Position numbers and translations under genes: made by a program
In this document: in pieces, positions 12,501-22,030 of the stretch
Layout: each line of letters starts with the position of its first letter
How positions within the stretch are numbered: position 1 is the stretch's first letter
Origin: Perognathus longimembris pacificus
Lineage: Eukaryota > Chordata > Mammalia > Rodentia > Heteromyidae
NCBI RefSeq assembly: GCF_023159225.1
Contig: NC_063167.1
Coordinates: forward strand, 68,945,798 to 69,009,797
Length of the DNA: 64,000 bases
Reading direction: 5' to 3'
The notes under the pieces: generated by a model
The model's input: only the letters and a program-made list of their open reading frames with translations
Database searches by the model: none
Told to the model about the DNA's origin: nothing

Positions 12501-13705
12501 TTTGGCCTCTCCCAGGACCCTTCTCCGACTGTCCTAGCCCAGAGAACAATTGTATCTTTACAAGCCCCTAAAGCTTGGGATCCTCCAGCCTGGAGCTGTT
12601 TACCATCCTGTTAGAGGACACAGCCATCAGCCTTTCCTCATCAGACTCCACTCCTCAGGGCTGTCTAACACTCAGTCAACACCCCCAATTGTTCCCAGGT
12701 CTGGTTCCAGAACCGTAGAGCCAAGTGGCGGAAGCGTGAGCGCTATGGGAAGATGCAGGAGGGGCGGAATCCTTTTACTGCTGCCTATGATATCTCTGTG
12801 CTGCCTCGAACTGACAGCCACCCCCAGGTGAGACCCCCCAGCCACTCCCTGAGTTAGGGCCTGACCATATCTGATGGGATTGACAACAAAAATGTAAGTC
12901 TAGCTAGGCATGTGGCTCACACCTATAATCTCAGCTACTCAGGAGGCTGAGATCTGAGGATCATTATTCGGTAGGACTCTTCCAACTAGCCAGAAAAAAG
13001 CTGGAAGTGGAGCTGTGGCCCAAATGGTAGAGCACTAGCCTTGACTGAAAAAAAGCTGAGGGACAGAGTCCACACACTGAATTCCAGTACTGGCATGAAA
13101 AACAAAAGTGAGCTCTGGTCTGAGAAGACTTAGACCAGTTGCTGGATCATCAGGGCCCGGTGTGACCAAGCAAACCACTTAACTTCTTCCTCCACAAGCT
13201 AGCCACCAAAGAAAGTTCCTCTTGGGTTGTGATTGCTCCTAGATGCCAGTACTGGTGGTAGGAGGGGTAGCCCTGGGCTATGTAGCCATTTCTTGCAAAG
13301 TTTCTTAGGCTTCAAGGCCAAACAGAGAACCACTAGGTAGACAAGCAGCACCTGGGGAAACTGGCTTATGGACTTACTTTTCCTCTCTCTTTTCAGCTGC
13401 AGAACTCACTGTGGCCCAGTCCAGGGTCTGGGAGCCCAGGGGGTCCGTGCCTCATGTCTCCAGACAGCATCCCCTCTCCGTGCATGTCTCCATATTCCCA
13501 CTCTCATGGGAATGTGGCTGGCTTCATGGGGATGCCAGCCTCTCCTGCAGCCCACCCTGGCATCTACTCCATCCATGGCTTTCCTCCTGCCCTGGGGGGC
13601 CACAGCTTTGAGCCCTCCCCAGATGGTGACTACAAGTCTCCAAGCCTTGTCTCACTCAGGGTGAAGCCCAAGGAGCCCCCCAGCCTGCTGAACTGGACCA
13701 CGTGA
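2892..13705 (+). CDS. ALX3: ALX homeobox 3, paired-type homeodomain transcription factor (4 coding exons)
   Basis: Nuclear DNA-binding protein of the aristaless-like group, acting in craniofacial and limb mesenchyme (family knowledge). Coding exons are 2892-3168, 8713-9032, 12699-12827 and 13397-13705; all introns are GT-AG, and the joined frame is 1035 bp, 344 residues plus stop, against 343 in human. The N-terminus (residues 1-92) is Pro-rich and starts MDPERC. The homeodomain spans about residues 154-213 with WFQNRRAKW in helix 3 and Gln at position 50 (Q50 paired-like class, no PAIRED box). The C-terminus ends LLNWTT and keeps the Ser/Pro-rich, OAR-like tail ([11 protein letters not shown]). 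The homeobox is split by an intron between homeodomain positions 46 and 47, as is usual in this class. No frameshift or stop is seen. STRIP1 lies downstream in convergent orientation. Identity rests on recognising the protein throughout its length. Confidence 0.97.
4120..5360. promoter_or_regulatory. Second CpG-rich block inside ALX3 intron 1
   Basis: CpG-rich segments at about 4130-4600 and 5170-5360 are separated from the promoter island by a poorer gap, with an AT-richer stretch at 4590-4900 between them. No conserved coding is seen. Could be an intragenic regulatory element or alternative promoter; function is inferred only from composition. Confidence 0.4.
6645..6935 (+). repeat. Pyrimidine-rich simple repeats
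   Basis: (CCTT)n with CT at 6645-6720, unique sequence, then (CCTG)n and (CCTC)n at 6849-6897 running into a T-rich tract that abuts a SINE. Confidence 0.85.
6931..7161 (-). mobile_element. Composite B1/ID SINE
   Basis: Minus copy, diverged ID half first, then the B1-like part ending with GTAGCCAGGATTATAGGCAT-type sequence. Confidence 0.85.
8713..9032 (+). CDS. ALX3: ALX3 coding exon 2 (start of homeodomain)
   Basis: Acceptor TTCCATTGCAG|CT follows a pyrimidine tract. The two leading bases complete the Ala codon begun in exon 1. Encodes AEEKASK through the linker [16 protein letters not shown] and homeodomain helices 1 and 2, ending in RVQ at donor CAG|GTGAGG. Confidence 0.96.
9251..9490 (-). 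mobile_element. Composite SINE
   Basis: Begins with a T9 and G10 run, then the ID-like and B1-like halves in ALX3 intron 2. Confidence 0.85.
9797..10050 (+). mobile_element. Composite SINE with (TAA)n tail
   Basis: Complete head CTGTGGCTCATGCCAATAAT to tail TTCAAGCGCCAGGATTGGC, ending in AAT repeats. Confidence 0.9.
10501..10756 (+). mobile_element. Composite SINE
   Basis: Sense copy ending in a poly-A run at 10746-10756. Confidence 0.88.
11636..11873 (+). mobile_element. Composite SINE
   Basis: Contains an internal A12 expansion at 11820-11832 between its ID half and its tail. Confidence 0.85.
12699..12827 (+). CDS. ALX3: ALX3 coding exon 3 (recognition helix)
   Basis: 43 codons, phase 0 at both ends (TTCCCAG|GTC ... 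CCCAG|GTGAGA). Carries homeodomain helix 3, [15 protein letters not shown], and then the conserved [22 protein letters not shown] region. Confidence 0.97.
12901..13107 (+). mobile_element. Composite SINE
   Basis: Shortened in the middle (the usual AAAGTCTATGAGACTC segment is partly missing). Lies in ALX3 intron 3. Confidence 0.85.
13397..13705 (+). CDS. ALX3: ALX3 coding exon 4 (C-terminus)
   Basis: Acceptor CTTTTCAG|CTG; 102 codons plus TGA. Ser/Pro/Gly-rich, with [18 protein letters not shown] and the conserved [18 protein letters not shown], ending LLNWTT. Confidence 0.96.
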   Translation: MQNSLWPSPGSGSPGGPCLMSPDSIPSPCMSPYSHSHGNVAGFMGMPASPAAHPGIYSIHGFPPALGGHSFEPSPDGDYKSPSLVSLRVKPKEPPSLLNWTT

Positions 13706-14446
13706 CAGGTCCCATGGACACAGACTGTGCTTCCCACATGCTTTCCATTCCCAGCTGCTCCCTGCCCACCACCAGGGAGCCCATACCTCTGCCTTCAAGC
13801 TCCAGGGAGGTGGGGGGCTTCTGGGAACCTGGGGAAACAGCTCAGACCCTCAGCCACCAGCAGGGAAAAAGCTACAGGATCCCTGCTCTCAGAATAGTTG
13901 GGGATGCCTGGGGAGAAAGGGGACCACAAAGCAAGCAGGACTCTCTTCCTAATATAGACTGAGTCTCCTCATTCAAAGTTGGATGGAAGAAAGGAGGCAT
14001 TGCTTTGGTGCCTCAAGACTTTGTCTAAATCCAGCTGATATCTCTCGCTTACTTGGCTCCTACTCCAAGAATTCAGGAAAATGGGGAAAGGATGCAGATG
14101 GAACTGAGAAGCTTTTTTGCCACCTCGAGTGGTCATGCTTCCCACTTTCCACCACAAGGAGGCATGCAACCAGTGTTTGGCATCGACAGGAGCCTAGGTG
14201 GGGGTCAGCATATTTAAAAATGCAGGTATAGATGGGCGCTGATGGCTCTGTCTGTAATCCTAGCTACTCAGGAGGCTGAGATCTGAGAATCACAGTTCAA
14301 AGCCAGCCCAGGTAGAAAAGTCCGTGAGACTTATCTCCAACTAACTAGAAAAAAGCCAGAAGTGGAAATGTGTCTTGGATAGACTATAGACTTGATTCTA
14401 AAAGGCCTGAAATCAAGCCCTAGTTCTGGTACACATACACATCACA

Positions 14447-14497
<51 letters not shown>

Positions 14498-14710
14498 GCA
14501 GGTCTCCCCTGCTACAAGGATCCCTTATGCCTTCCCTGTGCCCCATCTCCCCAAATGTTATGGAGTCATCTCCTACAAGGAATGGAGCAGAAATTCTTCT
14601 AGGAATCACCAAATATATGGACTTGCTTCTATGGGATCAGGCTCTCAGAGTTATGCCATGGAAACTCTACTGGATGTTGGTAAGAATAAAATACATTTCT
14701 ACAGCCTGAG
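13706..14710 (+). other. ALX3: ALX3 3' untranslated region with probable polyadenylation signal
   Basis: After the TGA there is no further open frame. An AATAAA at 14685-14690 is the first strong signal, so the UTR would be about 1 kb and would include the composite SINE and (CA)n at 14232-14495. The cleavage site about 20 bases downstream is inferred. Confidence 0.5.
14232..14495 (+). mobile_element. Composite SINE with (CA)n tail in putative ALX3 3' UTR
   Basis: Sense copy; its tail has become a (CA)n of about 46 bp (14449-14495). Confidence 0.88.
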
Positions 14711-14770
14711 GCCCAGAGATCCGGACCCCATTTTTTAAAAAAATATTTATAATTTGAAAAAATAAAAAAG

Positions 14771-14993
14771 GAGCCAGGCACTGGTGGCTCATACCTGTAA
14801 TCCTAACTACTCAAGAAGCTGAGATCTAAGGGTCACAGTTCGAAGGCAGATCAAGGCCAAATTCTTAACTTCAATTGACCATCAGAAAACCAGGAGTGGA
14901 GCTATAGCTCAAAGTGGTAGAGCGCTAGCCTTGAGGAAAAGAAAAAAAAAAAGCTTAGGGACAGCACCTAGGCCTTGAGTTCAAGCCCCAGGA

Positions 14994-15038
<45 letters not shown>
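14771..15038 (+). mobile_element. Composite SINE with (CA)n tail
   Basis: Sense copy with internal A11 and terminal (CA)n at 14995-15038. Confidence 0.9.
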
Positions 15039-15039
<1 letters not shown>

Positions 15040-16234
15040 GTTTTGTAAAAAAAAGGAAAGAAAATGTACTGGCCAGCATAGTAATAAATACCAGGTAATT
15101 TTCTATCATCAGGGCGTGGCACGTGGTTGCTTTATGGCTGGTCTGGGTCTGGGATCCAGCCGACCTAAGCCTGGGTGAGGGAGCAATGAGGATCCTGGAT
15201 CATAGGATAAGGTGGGCCTGCTGCAGATCTCTCAAGGATGATGCATGCCATGACTGGCCCTGTCACCCTCCCAAGACCTTTGTGGCTTCTGTGGGTGCTG
15301 AGAAGCTCAAGGGCTGGGCTGATTTGGCAAGGAAATACAGGAGTGGGAAAGGGAGTAAAAGAGCTAAGTTGTTGGCTGAACTAACAATGGAGGGGAGACT
15401 GGAAGAGCAGGGAGTCCTTGGAGACTCTGAGTGTCTGTAGGCTGGGACCCCCGGGGCTGGGAGGAGGGGGCAGCTGCCTTTTCCCAGATGCCCCAGGAGC
15501 ACAACAGAGCTATGGGGCAGAGACGAAAGCCAGAACTCTTTCTTGTGGTTTCAGAGTATTACCCATTCTATCCTTCATCCCCACTTTCTGCCTTATCTCT
15601 GGAGCCTGAAAAGCAGGAAAAAAAGCGGGCCTGGCCCTCCCACCCTCTCAGTAAACACAACCACATTGCTCAGAAGAATTCCAACTCTACTCCGGCCCAG
15701 CCACCCCCACCCCACGCCTCATCTTTCAGACACAGAGAAACCCAAGCACACAAAGACACGTCAGTGCTGTGCTTATTCCCAAGCAGGGAGCAAGTCCCCC
15801 CATCATATCAGATTTCTGAGCCAAGAGGGTTGCTGTGATGCGGCCATGAACCCCCAGAGGAGTCACTCCTCCATTTCTTTCCTTCCTTTCCGGCAGCTTC
15901 ATTTTTCTCTGCCCTAACACGGGCAACATGGACCCTCAAGAAGGTTAGATCAGACATGAGGGACTCCCTCAGCTACCACCTGGAAACATCCTACAGGTAG
16001 CTTCATTTACTGCTCCAAAATGGAAGTGGGGCTTAAGCTCCAACTCTGACTTTCAGACTCACACCATTTCACTAGAAGTTTCTTCACCCAAGGAATGGTC
16101 AGCAAAGGCTTGGACTCTGTGCCATATACATCAGAGAGTTGTAGAGAGGTTTCTCTTACAGAGGCTTCTGTTGAGATTCTACTCGGTGCCAAGTATTGTT
16201 TTGTGCCAAACTGAGCAATGATCAAGAAAAGCTT

Positions 16235-16484
16235 GCCAGGCACTGAAAGCTCATGTCTGTAAATCTTAGCTACTCCCGATGCTGAAATCTGAGGATTGAG
16301 GTTCAAAGTCAGCCTAGGCAGGAAAAGTCTCTGAGACTCTTATCTCTGATTAACCAGTTGAAAGTGGAGCTGTGGCTCAAATGTAGAGCTCTAGCCTTAA
16401 GTGAAAAAGCTAAAGGACAGCACCTGGGCTCTAGTTCAAGCCCCAGCAAGTACCGAGTTCGAGTACTGGCACAGCAAAGAAAAG
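16235..16484 (+). mobile_element. Composite SINE
   Basis: Sense copy whose tail motif appears twice (AGTTCAAGCCCCAGCAAGTA, then GAGTTCGAGTACTGGCAC). Confidence 0.85.
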
Positions 16485-18104
16485 GAAGCATGCTTCATCT
16501 CTTCTCATCTTAGAAAGAGGGAAAGAGAAGCCAAAGCCCAAGCAAAGAAGCCAGAGTAAGGCTGAGACAGGAGAAGAAAATAAAGTTGTGCCTGAGATCA
16601 AGACAAGCATTGTGGACACGGCGCGGACTGGATGGTGGTGTGGGGGGAGTGGATACTGGGGGAAGGGTGCAGGGAGCCTAGAGACCAGCTACTGGCTCCC
16701 ATCCAGGGTCATCTGCCCACAGCTCATATTTTTCTGTCCAGTGACAGCTAAATGAAGAGAAAGCTAACTTTACAACCGCCTACTTCACACATAATGAATA
16801 TGAATGGGCATCCTGGAGCCTGCTCCACAGGATTATCTGAGAGCTGACGGTCCTCCCACTGACTGGACCATCCCAGTCGGCCTGTCCCCTGGCTAGGGCA
16901 AGAGCAGCCCCTCACCTGCTTCCTATTAGCCGTGCTCCCCTCCTCCCCTATACCTCCAAGTCTTCAGATGCCCCTGCCCCCATGCTCACTCAAGGTAACC
17001 TGGCACCTCAGCTTAGATCCTGTGTTCTGCAGGGCTGCTCACTGTTCTCTCGCCCCCTCCTGGTACCTCATCTTTAGGAGAGAGTCTGTTCTCAGTCTCC
17101 CTTGGCTGAGGCTCTTCTGAGCTGCAGTGAGGCCCACCCAAAGGTTCAAGCCTTCCATCTTGGTTATTGCAGGGGCATGGACACCACATCCATCCTGGAG
17201 ACCTTGCTAAGGGCCCCAGTAGTCCAGGCTTCCTGCCTCGTCAGGCAGTGATGCCTGCCAAAGGCCTTCTACCTTTCTTCTCCACAGACACATCAAACTG
17301 CACTTCAACCCCCAAGTGCAGCCCCTCTGTAGTACCAGACAGAAAGTGGACAGATTATTTCCCTAATCTAGCAGAGGAGCATGTGTCTCACTCCTGACCC
17401 AGCCTCCAGGTAAAGAGCTGTGAGCACAGAGCATCTGCTCCTGGAGCCCTTGTGCCTGAAGCCAGAGCCTTCGCTTCCCACTCCCCAATGCAGGACCCCC
17501 AGTCTCTCCTCCACAGGGAACAAACTGGCCGGAGTCACCAGATCTTATGAGCTTTTTTGATGTATGTCTGCCTTTGAGAGAAATGAATGACCTGGTGTCC
17601 TCTTCATCTGGACATCCCAGGCACCTAGCACAGGGCCTGGCCCAGAGCAGGCCTTGACAGTGTGACGGAAGAGCTGCCGAGTAACTGGCTCTTCTGAGAG
17701 ACCTCTGGCTTTCGAGTGCTGGGCTAGGGGGGGATGTAAGGAGCCTCAGACACAGGTTTGGTCCCTGAGGGTTTGACATGAAATGTACAAATTCTTAGGG
17801 ATATTAGAGTTGCGGAGTGCCACTAGCAATGCTACTATTTATTGCTATCCCTTGTCAGCCAGAATGTGGGTCCATTACCTGTTTGTTACCTTGTTCAGCC
17901 CTTGCCACAGGGCAATTATGAAACTAAGTTTAACAGGTAAGCCAACTGGGCTTAGGACTTGATTAGCCCATGGTCCCTCAGTGAGTAAATGTCAAAGCCC
18001 ACATTAAAAATCAGGGCTGTCTTGCTCCTAGAGGGAGATCATCTTATTTTAGAGCAGCAGCCCAAAGCTGACTATACCAAGTGCTAAATGAGTGTAGCAG
18101 CCAG

Positions 18105-18268
18105 TCCTGAGAGTCAGTTCACTAGAGGACAGGAAGCCAGCCTCCAAGAAGGTATGGCCAGGGCAGCTGACACAGGTGTACACTGTGTCCTGAGAGTCGT
18201 TCACTAGAGGACAGGAAGCCAGACTCCTGGAGGGTATGGCCAGGCAGCTGACACAGGTGTCCTCTGGG
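18105..18268 (+). repeat. 83-bp tandem duplication
   Basis: Two diverged copies (18105-18187, 18188-18268) sharing TTCACTAGAGGACAGGAAGC and GCTGACACAGGTGT. Not related to the SINEs. Confidence 0.85.
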
Positions 18269-18559
18269 ACCAGGAGAGAAAGAAATTAAAGCTCAGGATG
18301 AAAAGGGGGAAAAATAGCAGCAACCCCCAAGTTAAATCAGGGCTCATTCAAAGCAAATTACAAATTATGCCAGGGTCATCTGATTGGTTCAGTTAGGGCC
18401 TAAAGCAAGGAGCATTTGTCATGATTTTTCTGTGCTATGCCAGAGCAAATTTTAAGTATTGGCCACAATAAACAAATGAGCACACTGGCTGGTGGGAAAT
18501 GCTAGAGAATAGCAGTAATTAATACACTAGAAGTAGGGAATACATGTTATGGAAATCTG

Positions 18560-18690
18560 GGTTTGACCTGGCCTATATTTTTTTGTGTAACTTTGGATAA
18601 ATTCTATGCCAAATTTCTTACCTGCAAAATGGGCTGCAATAGTATTGGCCATCATAATACCTTTCAGGGTTCAGAGATATATGGATCATG
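18560..18690 (-). repeat. MIR-like fragment
   Basis: TTCTTACCTGCAAAATGGGC on the + strand matches antisense MIR core. Confidence 0.5.
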
Positions 18691-19127
18691 GTGTGAAACC
18701 AGCCCCGCCAGGTATGTCTGTGAGACTCATATCTCCTTTTCTTTTTTTTCTTTTCTGTCTTTTTTTTTTTTTTTGCCAGTCCTGGGCTTTGAACTCAGGG
18801 CCTGAGCACTGTCCCTGGCTTCTTTTTGCTCAAGGCTAGCACTCTGCCACTTGAGCCACAGCACTACTTCTGGTCATTTTCTATATATGTGGTGCTGGGG
18901 AATTGAACCCAGGGCTTCATGTATACAAGGCAAGCTCTCTTGCCACTAGGCCATATTCCCAGCCCCAAGACTCATATCTCAAAACAAAAAAAAAAAAAAA
19001 ACTAGGAAAGTTTAAAGCAGAGCTGTGGCTTAAGTGGCAGATCACTAGCCTTGAGCAAAAAGCAGCTCAGGAACAGCACACAGGCCCAGAGTTCAAGCCC
19101 CAGGGCTGGTACCAACAACAAAAAAAA
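18690..19127 (+). mobile_element. Composite SINE interrupted by a minus dimer SINE
   Basis: Outer SINE halves at 18690-18735 and 18968-19127. The inner copy (18736-18967) is flanked by the 13-bp duplication AGACTCATATCTC (18723-18735, 18968-18980). Confidence 0.85.
18736..18967 (-). mobile_element. Dimer SINE nested in composite SINE
   Basis: Full-length, poly-T (16 T) at its + strand left end. Confidence 0.9.
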
Positions 19128-19212
19128 TGACATTCTTTATAAAATACTTGGAACAGTAAGTAGCTGGGTCAGTGAGCACTCCATTTGCTGATCACTTAAA
19201 AAAAAAAAAGCC

Positions 19213-19464
19213 GGGGCTGGGTATATGGCCTAGTGGCAAGAGTGCTCGTCTCCTATACATGAAGCCCTGGGTTTGATTCCCTCAGCACCATATGTATAGA
19301 AAATGGCCAGAAGTGGCGCTGTGGCTCAAGTGGCAGAGTGCTAGCCTTGAGCAAAAAGAAGTGAGGGACAGTGCTCAGGCCCTGAGTCCAAACCCCAGGA
19401 CTGGCCAAAAAATAAAATAAAATAAAATAAAATAAAAATAAAATTCTAAAAAAAAAAAAAAAAA
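19213..19464 (+). mobile_element. Dimer SINE
   Basis: Sense copy with A-box-like and B-box-like segments and a long (AAAAT)n tail ending in A17. Confidence 0.92.
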
Positions 19465-20051
19465 GCCTACAAGAAGTGTTTAATATTATTCCTTGTCCCA
19501 GTTTGGCATCCAGTTAATGGCTAACTCATAGGATCAACAAGGGATAGTAGGAATCCCAAAGGTGCACAAGCCTCAGGGAAGCCTACTTCACTCAGTGGGT
19601 GGAGCTCTGGACGACCCTTCCAGATAACTCAGCTATTTACAAAGGGCCTTCATGTACCCTGTTCATCTCATGACCCAGATGAGATGTGAGATTTAAGGCC
19701 ACAAAGGCTGAGTAGCCCCAAAGATATTTCTGTACAAGGCCCTCAGTTTAAAGAGCCAACCTACCACTAACACACCTAAGAAGCACCTTTCTCTCCTGGG
19801 GCCAGCATCAATGCCAACAGATGCGGTTCACCTGTCCAGACTTGACGGCCTTGGGTTCTTTTTTGAGTCAAAGGAAAGACTGGAGAAGTCAAGGAAGAGG
19901 AGACCAAAGCCTCAGGCCTCAGTTTCAGTGACCTGGATGCATATAAAATCCATCTTCTCTGAATAGAATGAATAGAAATCATGATATTTACTTCTATCAA
20001 TCCTGGCAAGAAATGGCAGAAAAATCACACACATACACAGGCAGAAACACA

Positions 20052-20054
<3 letters not shown>

Positions 20055-20087
<33 letters not shown>
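20055..20087 (+). repeat. (CA)n microsatellite
   Basis: About 16 uninterrupted CA units. Confidence 0.95.
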
Positions 20088-20334
20088 AACTCCCTTGTCC
20101 TGTGCCAAGTTTCTTTGGGAGGAAGGAGCCAACCAGTGACAGGGACCTTCCATCTCATAGGCTTTGTGACTCTGCATCTGACTATACCCGACCCTCCTAG
20201 ACACATCAACGCCCATCCTGAGACTCAGCAGGTCCGAAGCTAAGTAGGCACTGAATCTAAAAACCAACAGAGGGGACTTTCCCCTGGGATGTGTCCTCTG
20301 TCAAGTCCCCCTTGGATATTTAAGACTTTATACG

Positions 20335-20437
20335 AGCTGGAATGGAGGTATGGCTCAAGTGGTAGAGTGCCAGCTTTGAGAGAAAAAGGAAGAACTTGAG
20401 GCCCTGAGTTCAAACCCTAGTACTGGCACACATATAT
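20335..20437 (+). mobile_element. Partial ID-like SINE
   Basis: Only the right-hand ID half (TATGGCTCAAGTGGTAGAGT to CTAGTACTGGCACA) is present. Confidence 0.75.
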
Positions 20438-21084
20438 ACATGCTGCATACACATGCCAAGACTTCATACATATTAACCACTGGTAAGATAAGAGATCTTC
20501 CATCAATCCTGAAAAGCCAACCATCGTTTATCATTATCAAAATGAAGGCAAAGGTAGGCATGACCAGGAATCTGAGAGCAAATGCAGGCTTCAGTGGTCT
20601 GGAAGCTTTTGAATTTTACTCAGCTATAGGAGGATCTTGAGTTGCCCAGCATTCTTTACCACCACAGACCTGATTTCTGCTGGGTTGTTTCCCAGGCTCT
20701 GAGCACCCATGTTCCCTCAGTCCCTGCCCCAGTGATGGCCTGAGCAGACGACTTCCACTTTAACCAGCTCTGAAGTTGATTTGGTTGAGGCCAACTCAGG
20801 GGTGTGATTCTGAGAAACCCGGGGAAATGACATTCAAAGCCAGGAGTGTAGGATCACTGGTCATTCTAGCAAACCCAAGCCCTAGTACCTGGCTGCAGGG
20901 ATCCCAGACTGATGTGAACAAATAACACTTCAAACAAGCAACAATTTCTCCTTTTTGACCTGGATGGGGCAAACTGATCGTAGCAGGGGACAAGTGGGTG
21001 AACTGCCAACACTGGTAAAAAGAAGTTACTTGAGAAATGGAAGAGATTCTCAGAGGCCCTATTTCCTGCAGACAATGCAACAGC

Positions 21085-21782
21085 AGTTGTTTTTGCTTCT
21101 TTTAATGTAAACAGAATACACAAACACATTAAAAACCCCAACACGACAAAGAGAACACATATAGATTTACCTATTTACAGGCCCTTGTAAACCAAGAGGA
21201 ATCTGGTACCTCTGGTTAAGGGAAGCCTTTCTTACTATCCTGACCCCATCCAAACCCCAAAAATGTAAAACGTAGTGGCTCTAGTACAACTGAACAAAAT
21301 TTAGCAAGAGGCTGGAATGACATCAGGAACCATCCACCCCCCTCCACCCGCCCAGAAAAACCAGGGTGCCAACTTCCTAGTCTTAGCTCTCATCCATGGC
21401 AAGCTGACATGCAAAATCTGCATGCCTCAGGGAGAAACAGCATGACCCTGATATCCTGATGTATGAGGAAAGGTGTCCAGTCTAGCCAAACTTTTCTCAG
21501 CCCTGGGTGGATGATGAAATGAGTCATAATCAATTATACCCAAAAGAGGAAGGTGGGAGTTGGGGAGAAGAGAGGGAAGAGCAGATCCTTCTGGACAGAG
21601 AGCTCTTGAGGATGCTAGGCATCAAACCAGAGGCCAGCTGGGCTCACTCACAGGACCAGGGCTGGGGCACACAATGGAACTGTGCTGCCACCTGGAGGGA
21701 GAGAGGAGCACTGCAGCAATGACCAGAATAGTTCCTTAAGTCTGAGATCACCTTCTTTGTTCTAGTTCCCTGCCCAGTAGCC
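21085..21782 (-). other. STRIP1: STRIP1 3' untranslated region
   Basis: About 700 bp free of SINEs. On the - strand an ATTAAA lies at 21106-21101, in a context that reads TTTACATTAAAAGAAGC, a plausible poly(A) signal. No better AATAAA is seen nearby. The true end would need transcript data. Confidence 0.5.
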
Positions 21783-22030
21783 TCACTGCAGCAGCTCTTC
21801 CCAGGAAATGGGCTTAGAGAAGACCTCTCTTTCTAGCCAGAGGTCATAATTCATCTGGAAGTCCTCAGGAAGATCCACCCGCTGGCCCAGGACACTCTGC
21901 AGACAATTGTCCACTGGTAAGAAGTCAGGGTTGCTGTGTGTCCTGTCATAGCGCCGGGCATTAAAACGTTCAATGTTGGCACGGAGAGCGCACTCTTCTG
22001 CCTGGAAGTCCCAAGGCCGGGCATCAAGAT
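21783..22030 (-). CDS. STRIP1: STRIP1 coding exon 21 (C-terminus)
   Basis: 248 bp from [20 protein letters not shown] to [10 protein letters not shown] and TGA (21785-21783). Acceptor TTCCAG|AT. Confidence 0.97.

Larger units (their letters stand above)
9033..12698 (+). other. ALX3: ALX3 intron 2
   Basis: 3.7 kb intron inside the homeobox. Holds four SINE copies (9251-9490, 9797-10050, 10501-10756, 11636-11873); the rest shows no coding or structural signal. Confidence 0.85.
14711..21084. other. Intergenic region between convergent ALX3 and STRIP1
   Basis: Contains SINEs (14771, 16235, 18690, 19213, 20335), MIR-like fragments, a (CA)n at 20055-20087 and an 83-bp tandem duplication at 18105-18268. 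The stretch 15040-16230 and 16490-18100 shows no reliable exon, RNA gene or repeat that I can name. Confidence 0.7.

Noticed and set aside
15431..15917. Open frames of 124-135 codons between ALX3 and STRIP1
   Set aside because: No recognisable protein, no splice context, low-complexity Pro/Ser composition.
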